Below, piece after piece: positions 1 to 6,698 of a stretch of DNA of 6,881 bases; positions within the stretch are counted from its first letter, which is position 1, and every line of letters begins with the position of its first letter. The position numbers and the translations under genes were made by a program. Source of the stretch: Candidatus Fermentibacterales bacterium (GTDB lineage: Bacteria; Fermentibacterota; Fermentibacteria; Fermentibacterales; JAFGKQ01); NCBI GenBank assembly GCA_016928495.1, contig JAFGKQ010000221.1, positions 1 to 6,881 of the forward strand, given 5' to 3'. The notes beneath the pieces are model-generated. The model did no database searches and was not told where the DNA came from. It saw only the letters and a list, made by a program, of their open reading frames with translations.

Positions 1-977
<977 letters not shown>

Positions 978-989
978 GTATTGGAAAGC

Positions 990-1016
990 AGTATCCTGCG
1001 ATACTTGCCAGTATCG
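990..1016 (-). repeat. Alternating GATACT/AGTATC triplet just upstream of mature 16S
   Basis: Three 6-mers of alternating orientation are spaced exactly 10 nt apart: AGTATC at 990-995, GATACT at 1000-1005 and AGTATC at 1010-1015. The middle copy can pair with either neighbour, each time leaving a 4-nt loop. The hairpin at 999-1016 has 7 bp and the one at 990-1005 has 6 bp, so the two folds exclude each other. They end about 13 nt from the predicted mature 16S 5' end. Confidence 0.55.
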
Positions 1017-1020
1017 TTTC

Positions 1021-1080
1021 TGTGGTATTCCGCAAGACGGAGAGATGCGCCTGAGCGCTCTCCCCAGCGGAATCTACACA
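1021..1080 (-). repeat. Long imperfect hairpin in the rRNA leader
   Basis: Outer arms at 1021-1033 and 1067-1080 pair through GCGGAAT/ATTCCGC (7 bp) and TGTG/CACA, separated by a small internal bulge. Inside, GGAGAG (1039-1044) pairs with CTCTCC (1058-1063), closed at the tip by short GCGC pairing around CTGA. The structure fills the leader between boxA and the 16S. It could isolate the pre-16S end from the leader or serve as an RNase III or assembly site; its function is not established. Confidence 0.6.
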
Positions 1081-1108
1081 AGGACCCGGGCGATGCTCAT
1101 CTTCTTGA

Positions 1109-1119
1109 TGTCAAAGATC
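1109..1119 (-). promoter_or_regulatory. boxA-like antitermination site of the rRNA leader
   Basis: Read on the minus strand this is GATCTTTGACA. It resembles the boxA element of rRNA leaders (E. coli TGCTCTTTAACA; Gram-positive TGTTCTTTGAAAA), which binds NusB-NusE and lets RNA polymerase ignore Rho and pauses. It lies after both candidate promoters and before the leader hairpin, as expected. It also contains TTGACA, but no -10 follows at the right distance, so a promoter reading is less likely. Confidence 0.6.
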
Positions 1120-1143
1120 GGTCGCCTGCGCCGGCGAAAGATT

Positions 1144-1172
1144 ATGCTACGAAAAGGCCGCTGTGTAGTCAA
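1144..1172 (-). promoter_or_regulatory. Candidate rRNA promoter P2
   Basis: On the minus strand TTGACT (1172-1167, 5 of 6 matches) is followed by 17 nt and TAGCAT (1149-1144, 4 of 6). An overlapping CATAAT (1146-1141, 5 of 6) would give a 20-nt spacer, which is less favourable. It lies about 97 bp downstream of P1 and just upstream of the boxA-like site, the usual P1-P2 order in rRNA operons. The predicted start is near 1137. Confidence 0.5.
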
Positions 1173-1240
1173 GTAGCGTATCTTCCGGCAGTCCGAGACC
1201 GTACTGCTTCGGTGCCACCACTAGTTCCTGCGGCGGGCGC

Positions 1241-1269
1241 AGTATGCAGTCTGTCGGAAGCACTGTCAA
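1241..1269 (-). promoter_or_regulatory. rRNA promoter P1 (sigma-70 type)
   Basis: On the minus strand a perfect -35 TTGACA (1269-1264) is followed by a 17-nt spacer and a -10 CATACT (1246-1241, 4 of 6 matches). The bases after the -10 are very GC-rich (GCGCCCGCC). A discriminator of that kind is known, in well-studied bacteria, to make rRNA promoters sensitive to ppGpp; applying this here is inference. The stretch upstream of the -35 (1270-1310) is AT-richer than its surroundings and could act as an UP element. The predicted start is near 1234. Confidence 0.75.
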
Positions 1270-1452
1270 TGGTCATACTCATCCTGTTATGCAACAATGC
1301 TATAAGTCTCCGGAAGGGCCTGGCTGCTCCCCCCGCTCCCCTCGAATCGATGCCCGGGGTCGCCGGGAAACCCCCGATGGCACTCCCAGCAGCCCGTTAC
1401 TGGGCCTATGTTTGAGGGTCGCGCGGAAAGGCATCAGCCCTGGGGGAGCTGG
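1270..1452. other. Divergent intergenic spacer between rRNA promoter and sensory operon
   Basis: This roughly 180-bp non-coding stretch lies between the divergent rRNA P1 promoter and the sensory protein start. Seen in it are an extended -10 candidate on the plus strand (1298-1306), small GC-rich inverted repeats (CCCGG/CCGGG at 1353-1367; CCCAG/CTGGG at 1385-1404) and the ribosome site GGGGGAG at 1442-1448. The inverted repeats would lie in the 5' untranslated region of the sensory gene. I see no conserved riboswitch core. Confidence 0.5.
1298..1306 (+). promoter_or_regulatory. Candidate extended -10 promoter for the sensory operon
   Basis: The sequence TGCTATAAG fits an extended -10 (TGnTATAAT with one mismatch). 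No good -35 is present at 16-18 nt upstream, which is common for extended -10 promoters. Transcription would start near 1313 and give an untranslated leader of about 140 nt. It sits about 30 bp from the divergent rRNA P1 -35, so the two polymerases might interfere. Confidence 0.35.
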
Positions 1453-4242
1453 ATGACCAGAGAGGTGTTCCTGAACCTGTTCGTCAGCGATGAGCAGGTC
1501 GTCAAGATCGAGTCGACCAGTCAGGTGACCTTCGACGACCTGATCGGCCTGTCTCCCCCGGAGCTCCTCCATCCCGTGCCCTCCGGCGAGAGCTACGAGC
1601 TGGTGAGGTTCACGCCCGGCGAGGACACGGAGGTCATAGCCGCTGCCAGGTTCAACCCGGAGAGCAACGGGTACCTCGTCTACTACCTCGAGGGGGCGCC
1701 GCTCACGCTGAGCCCCTCGGCAGCCGTTCTCGGTCTGAGATCCTCGCGGCCGATGCCCATCGTTTCGCCCGGCATGGTCGCGCTGCTCGGCTACACGCCA
1801 TGGGAGCTGGGTGAGAGCGACGCCCTGCATCTTCTCACGAGCGAGTCGCCCGGCAAAGTTCACTCCTGCACTCTGATAGACAGGTCGGGAGGTGCCAGAG
1901 ACCTCCTCTTCATGCCCGTGTCGGCGCTGGCTGACGGGGTTGACATAGTCGTGATACCGGCTCCCAGGCGTGACGACATGGACGTCTCGATGTCTCTTCA
2001 GCGCTGGGGGAGCAGACCCGTGGAGGGCCCCGAGGAGGAGCTCGATCTCCTGCTTCGCGAAATGGACCTGAGCCAGGGCGCTCTGCTCCGGACAACGAGG
2101 CACGGCTTCAGGATATGGGCGACCCGGGGGCTCGACATCTCTCAGGAAGACCTCGATCCCGGCGGCTTCCTGGAGGGCTGTCTCGACCAGGGCCAGGTCT
2201 GGCTCGACATGGACGGCGGCAGCACTGCGGCAGCTTCCAGCGGCAACATGCTGGTTCAGCCCTTTGGCTGGCGATCGGCCTATGTCCTCCTGCTGGTCAC
2301 CTCCGGCAACATCAGGAGGGTCGAGCTTCAGGCCCCTGCCTTCTGCACCTTCCTCTCGATGCGGCTGGAGCTGTGGAACAGCGTGGAGTCCCATGCCGAG
2401 CTCCAGGACAGGAAGGTCCTCCTCATAGACGCGGAGCAGCTACTGATAGACGGAGGCATAAGCATCTTCGACGAGCTGGGCGACTTCCTGGGCAGGATGG
2501 CCGAGACCATTGGCGCGGATCTGCTAGCCGTAGTCAGGGCTCGGGACGGCATGCAGATCGTCTCCTGCGGGGGAGCGATAGCTCACGAGCCGGCCGACGA
2601 GCTTCTCTCCAGGCTTTCGGGGCCGGCCGGTGATGGCGTGGCAGTCGAGTCGGCACCGATAATGAAGGACCTTGTCCTCTACGCAGCATACAGGGAAGGC
2701 AAGTCCTCTTTCCGCGGAATAGTCGACTCCCTCGCGCGGCTGCTCGCGAGGCTCTGCTCGGACGGCCGCCCCGGCCCTCCTGAGGAGCCCCTGCTCTCGA
2801 GACTGCCCATGGTCGTGGTCTCTCGCGACTTTTCGGTGGAATGGGTCGGCGGAACCGAGAAGCTCGCCAAGTGCTACCACTACAACGGGTTGGACGAGCC
2901 TTGCGCCGACTGCCCTCTTCTCGGGGAGCCCACCGGACCCGACAGCGAGCCATCCTCGGTCCTGCTCGAGAGAGAGGATGGCATCGAGATAGTGGCTCCC
3001 TCTCAGGAGCGCTCGATCGTCCTCTGGGCCAGGTGCAGGCTGCCGGCGGACTCGCCCGGAAGGCAGCCTGGACACCCGGAGGAGGCCGACCGTCCACCCA
3101 CGGCGCCCGCAAGGGACACGGCCGGGCTTCGCCAACCGGGGTCTTCCTCCTACTCGCAGGACGGAAGGGTCATCGAGTGGCGCTCCTGGATGGAGGGGGC
3201 GACCGGCATACCAGCCGAGCAGGCCGTGGGACAGGATGCCGCAAGGCTACTGGAGCGCCTCTCATCGATCCACGTCGAGCGCCAGCTCGAGCTCGCCATG
3301 GAGAAAGGCGTCTCTCTTGAAGAGGGGGTCGACTTCGTGCTCAGGGGAGAGCGGTACAACAGCGCCATGAGCATCTCCCCCGATACCGGCGAGATATCTC
3401 ACCTCGTCCTGCCCGCCGGCATGAGTCCTCAGTCGGCTTCTCCGGCGTGGATGCAGCTACCGGGCCCGGGCGTGGCCGGAGCATCGAGAGAGCCGCTCCA
3501 CCTGGCCTCGGTGATCGCAGAGGCCTGCGAGAAAGCTGGCTGGGAATTCGACCTTTCCCCGGAGGCGTCTTCGAGCGGGGCTCCGGTCTGGCTGACACAA
3601 CCCGCTGCCGTGCAACTCGTCGCTGCCCTCTTCGATCTGCTCGGAGAGATCAGCCCCACCAGATGGATGGGGGTAGATGCGGTGGTTGTGGAGCATTCTT
3701 CCGTACATGGCCCGGCCGCCATTCTGCCCGGCTCCTACCACGTCATGGAGTTCAGGGTGGGTCCTGCCCTGTTGCCCGCACAGAAGCAGCTCATCTCGGA
3801 CCTTGACTCGGAGATGGCGGCACTGGGCGGCTGGGCCCGGAGGAGCGAGGACAGAGAGAGCCTGGTGGTCTCGGTTCCCGCGGCCATCCCATGGAAGGGC
3901 CGCTCTGACAGTGCCCTCGTCTACTCGCCCGGTGACGCTCGCTTTGCTGCTCAGTGCTGCGACGTCCTGGAGCGCACCTGCGGCCATGTGCAGTGCGCCG
4001 AGGACCCGACCGGGCTCGCCGGCGGGCAGGAGAAGGCGGGCATCCTGGTCATCCGGGCATCGGAGTCGGCGGCAAGGCTGATCAGCGCCCTCTGCGTGAG
4101 GATCCCGACGCAGCCTCTCCTCCTGGCCAGCGGCGTCCGCCTGAGGACGACACTGTCGCTCTCACCGAACCGAAGGCACCTCAGGCTGCCGGCATCCGAC
4201 GAGGAGCTGATGATGATGGCAAGGAGGCTTCTTCGTGCTTAG
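1453..4242 (+). CDS. PAS/GAF multidomain sensory protein, degenerate hybrid histidine kinase
   Basis: This 929-residue protein has no membrane segment and is probably cytoplasmic. Domains judged by eye: PAS about 97-170; GAF-like about 190-310 and 330-435; PAS about 447-530 with C474, C484 and C487 (C-x9-C-x2-C-P); a Pro-rich linker about 530-565; PAS about 565-653; an HATPase-like fold about 680-812; a receiver-like fold about 820-928. No phospho-acceptor His helix pair lies between the last PAS and the ATPase fold. In the ATPase fold the N-box reads DLLGEI where NLLxNA is expected, and no DxGxG is seen. In the receiver fold the acidic pair is replaced by YSPG, the phospho-Asp strand reads ILVIRAS, and the conserved Lys is replaced in LRLP. 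Family knowledge says such losses abolish phosphotransfer, so I infer a non-catalytic signalling scaffold. The start at 1453 is chosen for GGGGGAG 4 nt upstream; an in-frame ATG at 1408 lacks a ribosome site. The stop overlaps the next gene by 8 nt. Confidence 0.85.
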   Translation: MTREVFLNLFVSDEQVVKIESTSQVTFDDLIGLSPPELLHPVPSGESYELVRFTPGEDTEVIAAARFNPESNGYLVYYLEGAPLTLSPSAAVLGLRSSRPMPIVSPGMVALLGYTPWELGESDALHLLTSESPGKVHSCTLIDRSGGARDLLFMPVSALADGVDIVVIPAPRRDDMDVSMSLQRWGSRPVEGPEEELDLLLREMDLSQGALLRTTRHGFRIWATRGLDISQEDLDPGGFLEGCLDQGQVWLDMDGGSTAAASSGNMLVQPFGWRSAYVLLLVTSGNIRRVELQAPAFCTFLSMRLELWNSVESHAELQDRKVLLIDAEQLLIDGGISIFDELGDFLGRMAETIGADLLAVVRARDGMQIVSCGGAIAHEPADELLSRLSGPAGDGVAVESAPIMKDLVLYAAYREGKSSFRGIVDSLARLLARLCSDGRPGPPEEPLLSRLPMVVVSRDFSVEWVGGTEKLAKCYHYNGLDEPCADCPLLGEPTGPDSEPSSVLLEREDGIEIVAPSQERSIVLWARCRLPADSPGRQPGHPEEADRPPTAPARDTAGLRQPGSSSYSQDGRVIEWRSWMEGATGIPAEQAVGQDAARLLERLSSIHVERQLELAMEKGVSLEEGVDFVLRGERYNSAMSISPDTGEISHLVLPAGMSPQSASPAWMQLPGPGVAGASREPLHLASVIAEACEKAGWEFDLSPEASSSGAPVWLTQPAAVQLVAALFDLLGEISPTRWMGVDAVVVEHSSVHGPAAILPGSYHVMEFRVGPALLPAQKQLISDLDSEMAALGGWARRSEDRESLVVSVPAAIPWKGRSDSALVYSPGDARFAAQCCDVLERTCGHVQCAEDPTGLAGGQEKAGILVIRASESAARLISALCVRIPTQPLLLASGVRLRTTLSLSPNRRHLRLPASDEELMMMARRLLRA

Positions 4243-4744
4243 CCCTATCCTTCCTCTTCTGCTGGTCTCATCCCTGGCGCAGGTGCGCATCGCGGTCACA
4301 CCGGAGGAGTTCCTCGCTCAACTCGCGGACAGCAGCTCGGGCGCGCATGGCGCGAGGTTCTGGGTCAACCGGTTCTCGCCCCGCTCCGATCAGCCTGCGC
4401 CGGGTTTCGACGAGATGATCGAGCTGCTCGCGGACCGCCGGGATCTCAGCGTTTCTCCCGGGCGGGCGGCTCTGGTTGAAGCGGATTCGATCTCGCCCTA
4501 CTACCGCGTGGCCTTCGAGTCCTCCGAGTGGACCTGGGTGGACGCCGAGGGCAGGCTCAGCAGGAGCCGGGGATGCACGATCGTGGACTTCATCGACGGG
4601 AGGTTCTACTGGGTTAGCATCCCGATGGTCCCGATCGAGTTCTCGAAGGCCAACCAGGCACAGGTAGCCTTCGTTCTGACCGTGATGGTCATCGGCGGGG
4701 CCTTCGTGGTCATCCTCTTCTTCCGCCGAATGCTGCTCAGATAA
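4235..4744 (+). CDS. Small single-pass membrane protein coupled to the sensory gene
   Basis: This 169-residue protein is of unrecognised family. It starts at GTG 4235, 7 nt after a perfect AAGGAGG (4221-4227), and overlaps the upstream stop by 8 nt, so translation is probably coupled. Residues 1-16 look like a short signal peptide (MLSPILPLLLVSSLAQ) without a clear charged N-region. Residues 20-140 form a soluble, mixed-charge, aromatic-rich region (for example EWTWVDAEGR, GRFYWVSIP). Residues 143-163 are a strong membrane segment followed by RRMLLR, so the expected topology is outside body, inside tail. By context it may be the membrane anchor or input partner of the cytoplasmic sensory protein; that is inference. 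It could equally be an unrelated envelope protein. The gene ends 2 bp before the inverted-repeat element. Confidence 0.8.
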   Translation: MLSPILPLLLVSSLAQVRIAVTPEEFLAQLADSSSGAHGARFWVNRFSPRSDQPAPGFDEMIELLADRRDLSVSPGRAALVEADSISPYYRVAFESSEWTWVDAEGRLSRSRGCTIVDFIDGRFYWVSIPMVPIEFSKANQAQVAFVLTVMVIGGAFVVILFFRRMLLR

Positions 4745-4746
4745 CG

Positions 4747-4892
4747 GGGACGTAGTTAAAGGAACTTAAGAAACTTGTCACTCTAAGGCTCCCAATATCG
4801 ATTAATCTGCCAAACACACCTAGCTAGATTAACTATTCGCACTCCACATCTGATAATTGGACAAGTTTCTTAAGTTTCTTTAACTACGTCCC
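4747..4892. mobile_element. 146-bp AT-rich element with 33-bp terminal inverted repeats (MITE/REP-like)
   Basis: The left arm (4747-4779) and right arm (4860-4892) are reverse complements over 33 bp with a single mismatch (G4762 against T4877), which remains a G-U pair in plus-strand RNA. Arms begin GGGACGTAGTTAAAG and end AACTTGTC. The 80-bp core (4780-4859) is AT-rich and carries a smaller inverted repeat, TTAATCT 4802-4808 with AGATTAA 4826-4832, and the palindrome CTAGCTAG (4820-4827). No frame of useful length is present and no target duplication is obvious; GGCTCCC occurs both in the core (4788) and after the right end (4894), probably by chance. The AT-rich composition contrasts with the GC-rich genes on both sides. 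A non-autonomous mobile element is the best reading. A pair of terminators is the alternative, but no T-run follows either arm. Confidence 0.7.
4762..4778. repeat. Tandem 9-mer AAGAAACTT in left arm
   Basis: The left arm carries a 9-bp tandem repeat, AAGGAACTT followed by AAGAAACTT. In the right arm (reverse strand, 4880-4863 region) both copies are the perfect AAGAAACTT. Each unit is itself a small palindrome (AAG-AAA-CTT) around its AAA centre, and the junction forms CTTAAG. Such short iterated units could be binding sites for a transposase or host protein; that is inference. Confidence 0.5.
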
Positions 4893-4903
4893 TGGCTCCC
4901 CGG

Positions 4904-5167
4904 CTAGAAGCCTTCCCACTCGGAAGAGAAGTCGAGGATCTCGTAGGGTCTGTCCCTGAGGCTGTCCTCGATGGAGACGGCAGTATCTATCAGGTCGCTC
5001 AGGTCCCTCTCGAGGAGGATGATCCTGGCGATCAGGGCCTGGAGGTCCTCAAGAGCCGCGGTATCGTTGAGGAAGTCGGGCTCCTCGCCGTTCAGGTCGG
5101 AGTGTATGTCCTTCACCACTGCGGCAAAGGCCGAAGCCATCTCGCTTGCGCGTCTATAGCGACTCAT
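4904..5167 (-). CDS. Small acidic helical protein, unknown function
   Basis: This 87-residue protein is of unrecognised family. A longer frame exists upstream, but the ATG at 5167 has an excellent ribosome site, GGAGGAG (5178-5172), 4 nt before it, and it overlaps the upstream gene's stop by 14 nt. That arrangement supports this start and translational coupling. The N-terminus is basic (MSRYRR), the rest is acidic. Residues about 36-72 form a likely amphipathic helix rich in Leu/Ile with Asp/Glu between them (LEDLQALIARIILLERDLSD), which could make a coiled coil or helix bundle. There is no signal peptide or membrane segment. It is co-transcribed with the PAP2-hydrolase gene and may be its cytoplasmic partner; there is no direct evidence. 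The stop lies 11 bp from the inverted-repeat element. Confidence 0.75.
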   Translation of the reverse strand: MSRYRRASEMASAFAAVVKDIHSDLNGEEPDFLNDTAALEDLQALIARIILLERDLSDLIDTAVSIEDSLRDRPYEILDFSSEWEGF

Positions 5168-6638
5168 CGGTCTCCTCCGCGGCGAGTGTCCATGACCTGC
5201 TAACATCGCTGACCTCCCCCGAGGCGTCAACGAGCACGGGCCGCTCGATCCCCCCCGAGTCGATGATCCGCAGGCACTCCGAGAGGGCACACCTCTGCTG
5301 GGCATCCGGCTCCCGTCCGTATCGCCAGGCTGGATGCCCGGCTCCCGCCATGATCACGAGACCCGCGCAGGGGCAACAGGCGGCCAGCTCTGAGAGCTCC
5401 TCCAGCGGGACGAGCCTGTCCCGTTCGCCAGCCAGATAGGCCACCCGGCAGCTCAGGCCGGCAAGAGGCGCGTAGCTGGCCGGCTCGAGACCGGCCAGCT
5501 CCCTCCGGGCGCGAACGGGAATCGAGGCCATCAGGAGGCGGGACCGGACATCTCCGATCCTGCGACGGGCTGCGCCGACGAAGGAAACCGGAGGAGCATG
5601 GGCGATGAGGCCGCGGCAGAGCGGGCCTGCCAGGCCTGCGGCCCGCAGGGCTATGGAGGCGCCGAGCGAGTAGCCGTAGACTACCGTCGAATCCGGCTCG
5701 AGCCCTTCCTTCCACGCCGCTTCCAGGGCAGCTATCAGATCGTAGGTCTCCTCCGCTCCCCCGGAGAAGCGGCTCGCGGGATGCCACGGGTGCCCCCGAA
5801 GCGGCAATCCAAGCACGCTGCACCCCAGCCTCTGGAAAAAGGCTGCCACCGGCGAGGCCATGAAGCAGGTTGCGCCCAGGCCATGAACGATGACCGCCAG
5901 ACCGGGCCCGGTGCCATCGAGCAGGAAGGCGTCGAACCCGCATCCGTCGACGGAGCTGACGGGCAGGCGTCGCCAGCCGTCTCCCGGGATCTCGCGCGAT
6001 GGGCGTGAGCCGTGCCTGAACGGCGCCGTGACCTCGAGCATCTCCGGGCCCCTGATCCTGCGTCGAAGCAACGCCCAGAAGAGCAGACCGTTGCCCGCAC
6101 CCAGCACCCAGCCGGCCAGCACGTCGAACGGGTAGTGAACCCCGACATAGGCCCTGCTGTATCCCACGAGGAAGGAGATTCCCACAGCTATCCAACCGGC
6201 GGGCGCGCTCAGGGAGAGGGCGAGCACTGTCGCCAGCGCGGCGGAGTTCGCGGCGTGCGAGGACGGGAATGACCTGTTGCCGTGAACGGTGTGCCTGACT
6301 TCGATGAGCTCCGAGACCTCCGGGTCCCTGCCGGGGCGCTGCCTGCCCACAGCATGCTTGATCGCGCTGCTGGCAAAGTCGGAGAGCGAGACCGCCAGGA
6401 CCACGGCAAGGAGCACGAAGCGGCCGTTGGCCCCGCGTCTGAGCCGGAAGAGGGAGGAGAGAAGCCTGCCTTCGGTCCTTCCCCACCACGCCAGGTAGAT
6501 GCCCAGCAGGAGGAACACCGGAATCCAGTTGGAGACGTTGGTGATGAAGCGCAGAACGGGTCCGAGCAGGCCGGGGTCGAACCGCTGGTTGACGACCAGC
6601 AGCAGGTTCAGATCCAGGCGGGAGATCGCCTCGAACAT
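5154..6638 (-). CDS. PAP2-family membrane phosphatase fused to alpha/beta hydrolase
   Basis: This 494-residue two-domain protein starts at ATG 6638, preceded by GGAGG 4 nt away. A GTG at 6659 lacks a ribosome site. The N-terminal half (about 1-195) is a multi-pass PAP2 phosphatase with all three signature motifs: KHAVGRQRP (K94, R101-P102), PSSH (H128) and SRAYVGVHYPFD (R162, H168, D172). This family dephosphorylates lipid phosphates such as phosphatidate or undecaprenyl pyrophosphate on the outer face of the membrane. After the last membrane segment (about 172-193), residues 240-450 form an alpha/beta hydrolase: VHGLG oxyanion region (252-253), nucleophile elbow GYSLG (S324), Asp in AGERDRLVP (D407) and His in GAGHPAW (H435). 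If the topology is typical, the hydrolase is cytoplasmic. The tail after about 455 is variable. Both catalytic sets look intact. The natural substrate is unknown; a lipid remodelling role is inferred. Confidence 0.92.
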   Translation of the reverse strand: MFEAISRLDLNLLLVVNQRFDPGLLGPVLRFITNVSNWIPVFLLLGIYLAWWGRTEGRLLSSLFRLRRGANGRFVLLAVVLAVSLSDFASSAIKHAVGRQRPGRDPEVSELIEVRHTVHGNRSFPSSHAANSAALATVLALSLSAPAGWIAVGISFLVGYSRAYVGVHYPFDVLAGWVLGAGNGLLFWALLRRRIRGPEMLEVTAPFRHGSRPSREIPGDGWRRLPVSSVDGCGFDAFLLDGTGPGLAVIVHGLGATCFMASPVAAFFQRLGCSVLGLPLRGHPWHPASRFSGGAEETYDLIAALEAAWKEGLEPDSTVVYGYSLGASIALRAAGLAGPLCRGLIAHAPPVSFVGAARRRIGDVRSRLLMASIPVRARRELAGLEPASYAPLAGLSCRVAYLAGERDRLVPLEELSELAACCPCAGLVIMAGAGHPAWRYGREPDAQQRCALSECLRIIDSGGIERPVLVDASGEVSDVSRSWTLAAEETDESL

Positions 6639-6698
6639 CACCCCTCCAGCTCTGAGCACTGCCGATGCGGCGGATGTGACGGGCCGGGTACAGCCCTG

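Larger units (their letters stand above)
978..1234 (-). other. 16S rRNA operon leader region
   Basis: This is the roughly 257-nt transcribed leader between the predicted P1 start (about 1234) and the mature 16S 5' end (about 977). It has no credible coding frame on either strand. Read in the rRNA direction it contains a second promoter, a boxA-like site, and three inverted structures: TCGCC/GGCGA at 1137-1122, a long hairpin at 1080-1021, and the GATACT hairpins at 1016-990. Such leaders load antitermination factors and take part in RNase III processing. The pairing partner downstream of the 16S lies outside the window. Confidence 0.75.

Noticed and set aside
1408-1452. Upstream in-frame ATG (1408) as the start of the sensory protein
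   Set aside because: No purine-rich ribosome site precedes it, whereas GGGGGAG lies just before ATG 1453; the added 15 residues have no domain character.
1300-2394. Long minus-strand open frame (364 codons) opposite the sensory gene
   Set aside because: It is antisense to a frame with clear PAS/GAF character, has no ribosome site, and its residue make-up is that of a GC-rich shadow frame; it also crosses the promoter region.
2524-3135. Several antisense open frames of about 200 codons
   Set aside because: Low-complexity Arg/Pro-rich products, no ribosome sites, overlapping one another within the sensory gene.
4747-4892. CRISPR-type array
   Set aside because: Only two arms in inverted, not direct, orientation and no repeated spacer units.
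5168-5305. N-terminal extension of the 87-residue protein
   Set aside because: The extension is Arg/Ser/Gly-rich shadow of the upstream gene, while ATG 5167 has a strong ribosome site.
6639-6659. GTG at 6659 as the start of the PAP2-hydrolase
   Set aside because: No ribosome site upstream; ATG 6638 has GGAGG at suitable distance and begins at the usual PAP2 N-terminus.
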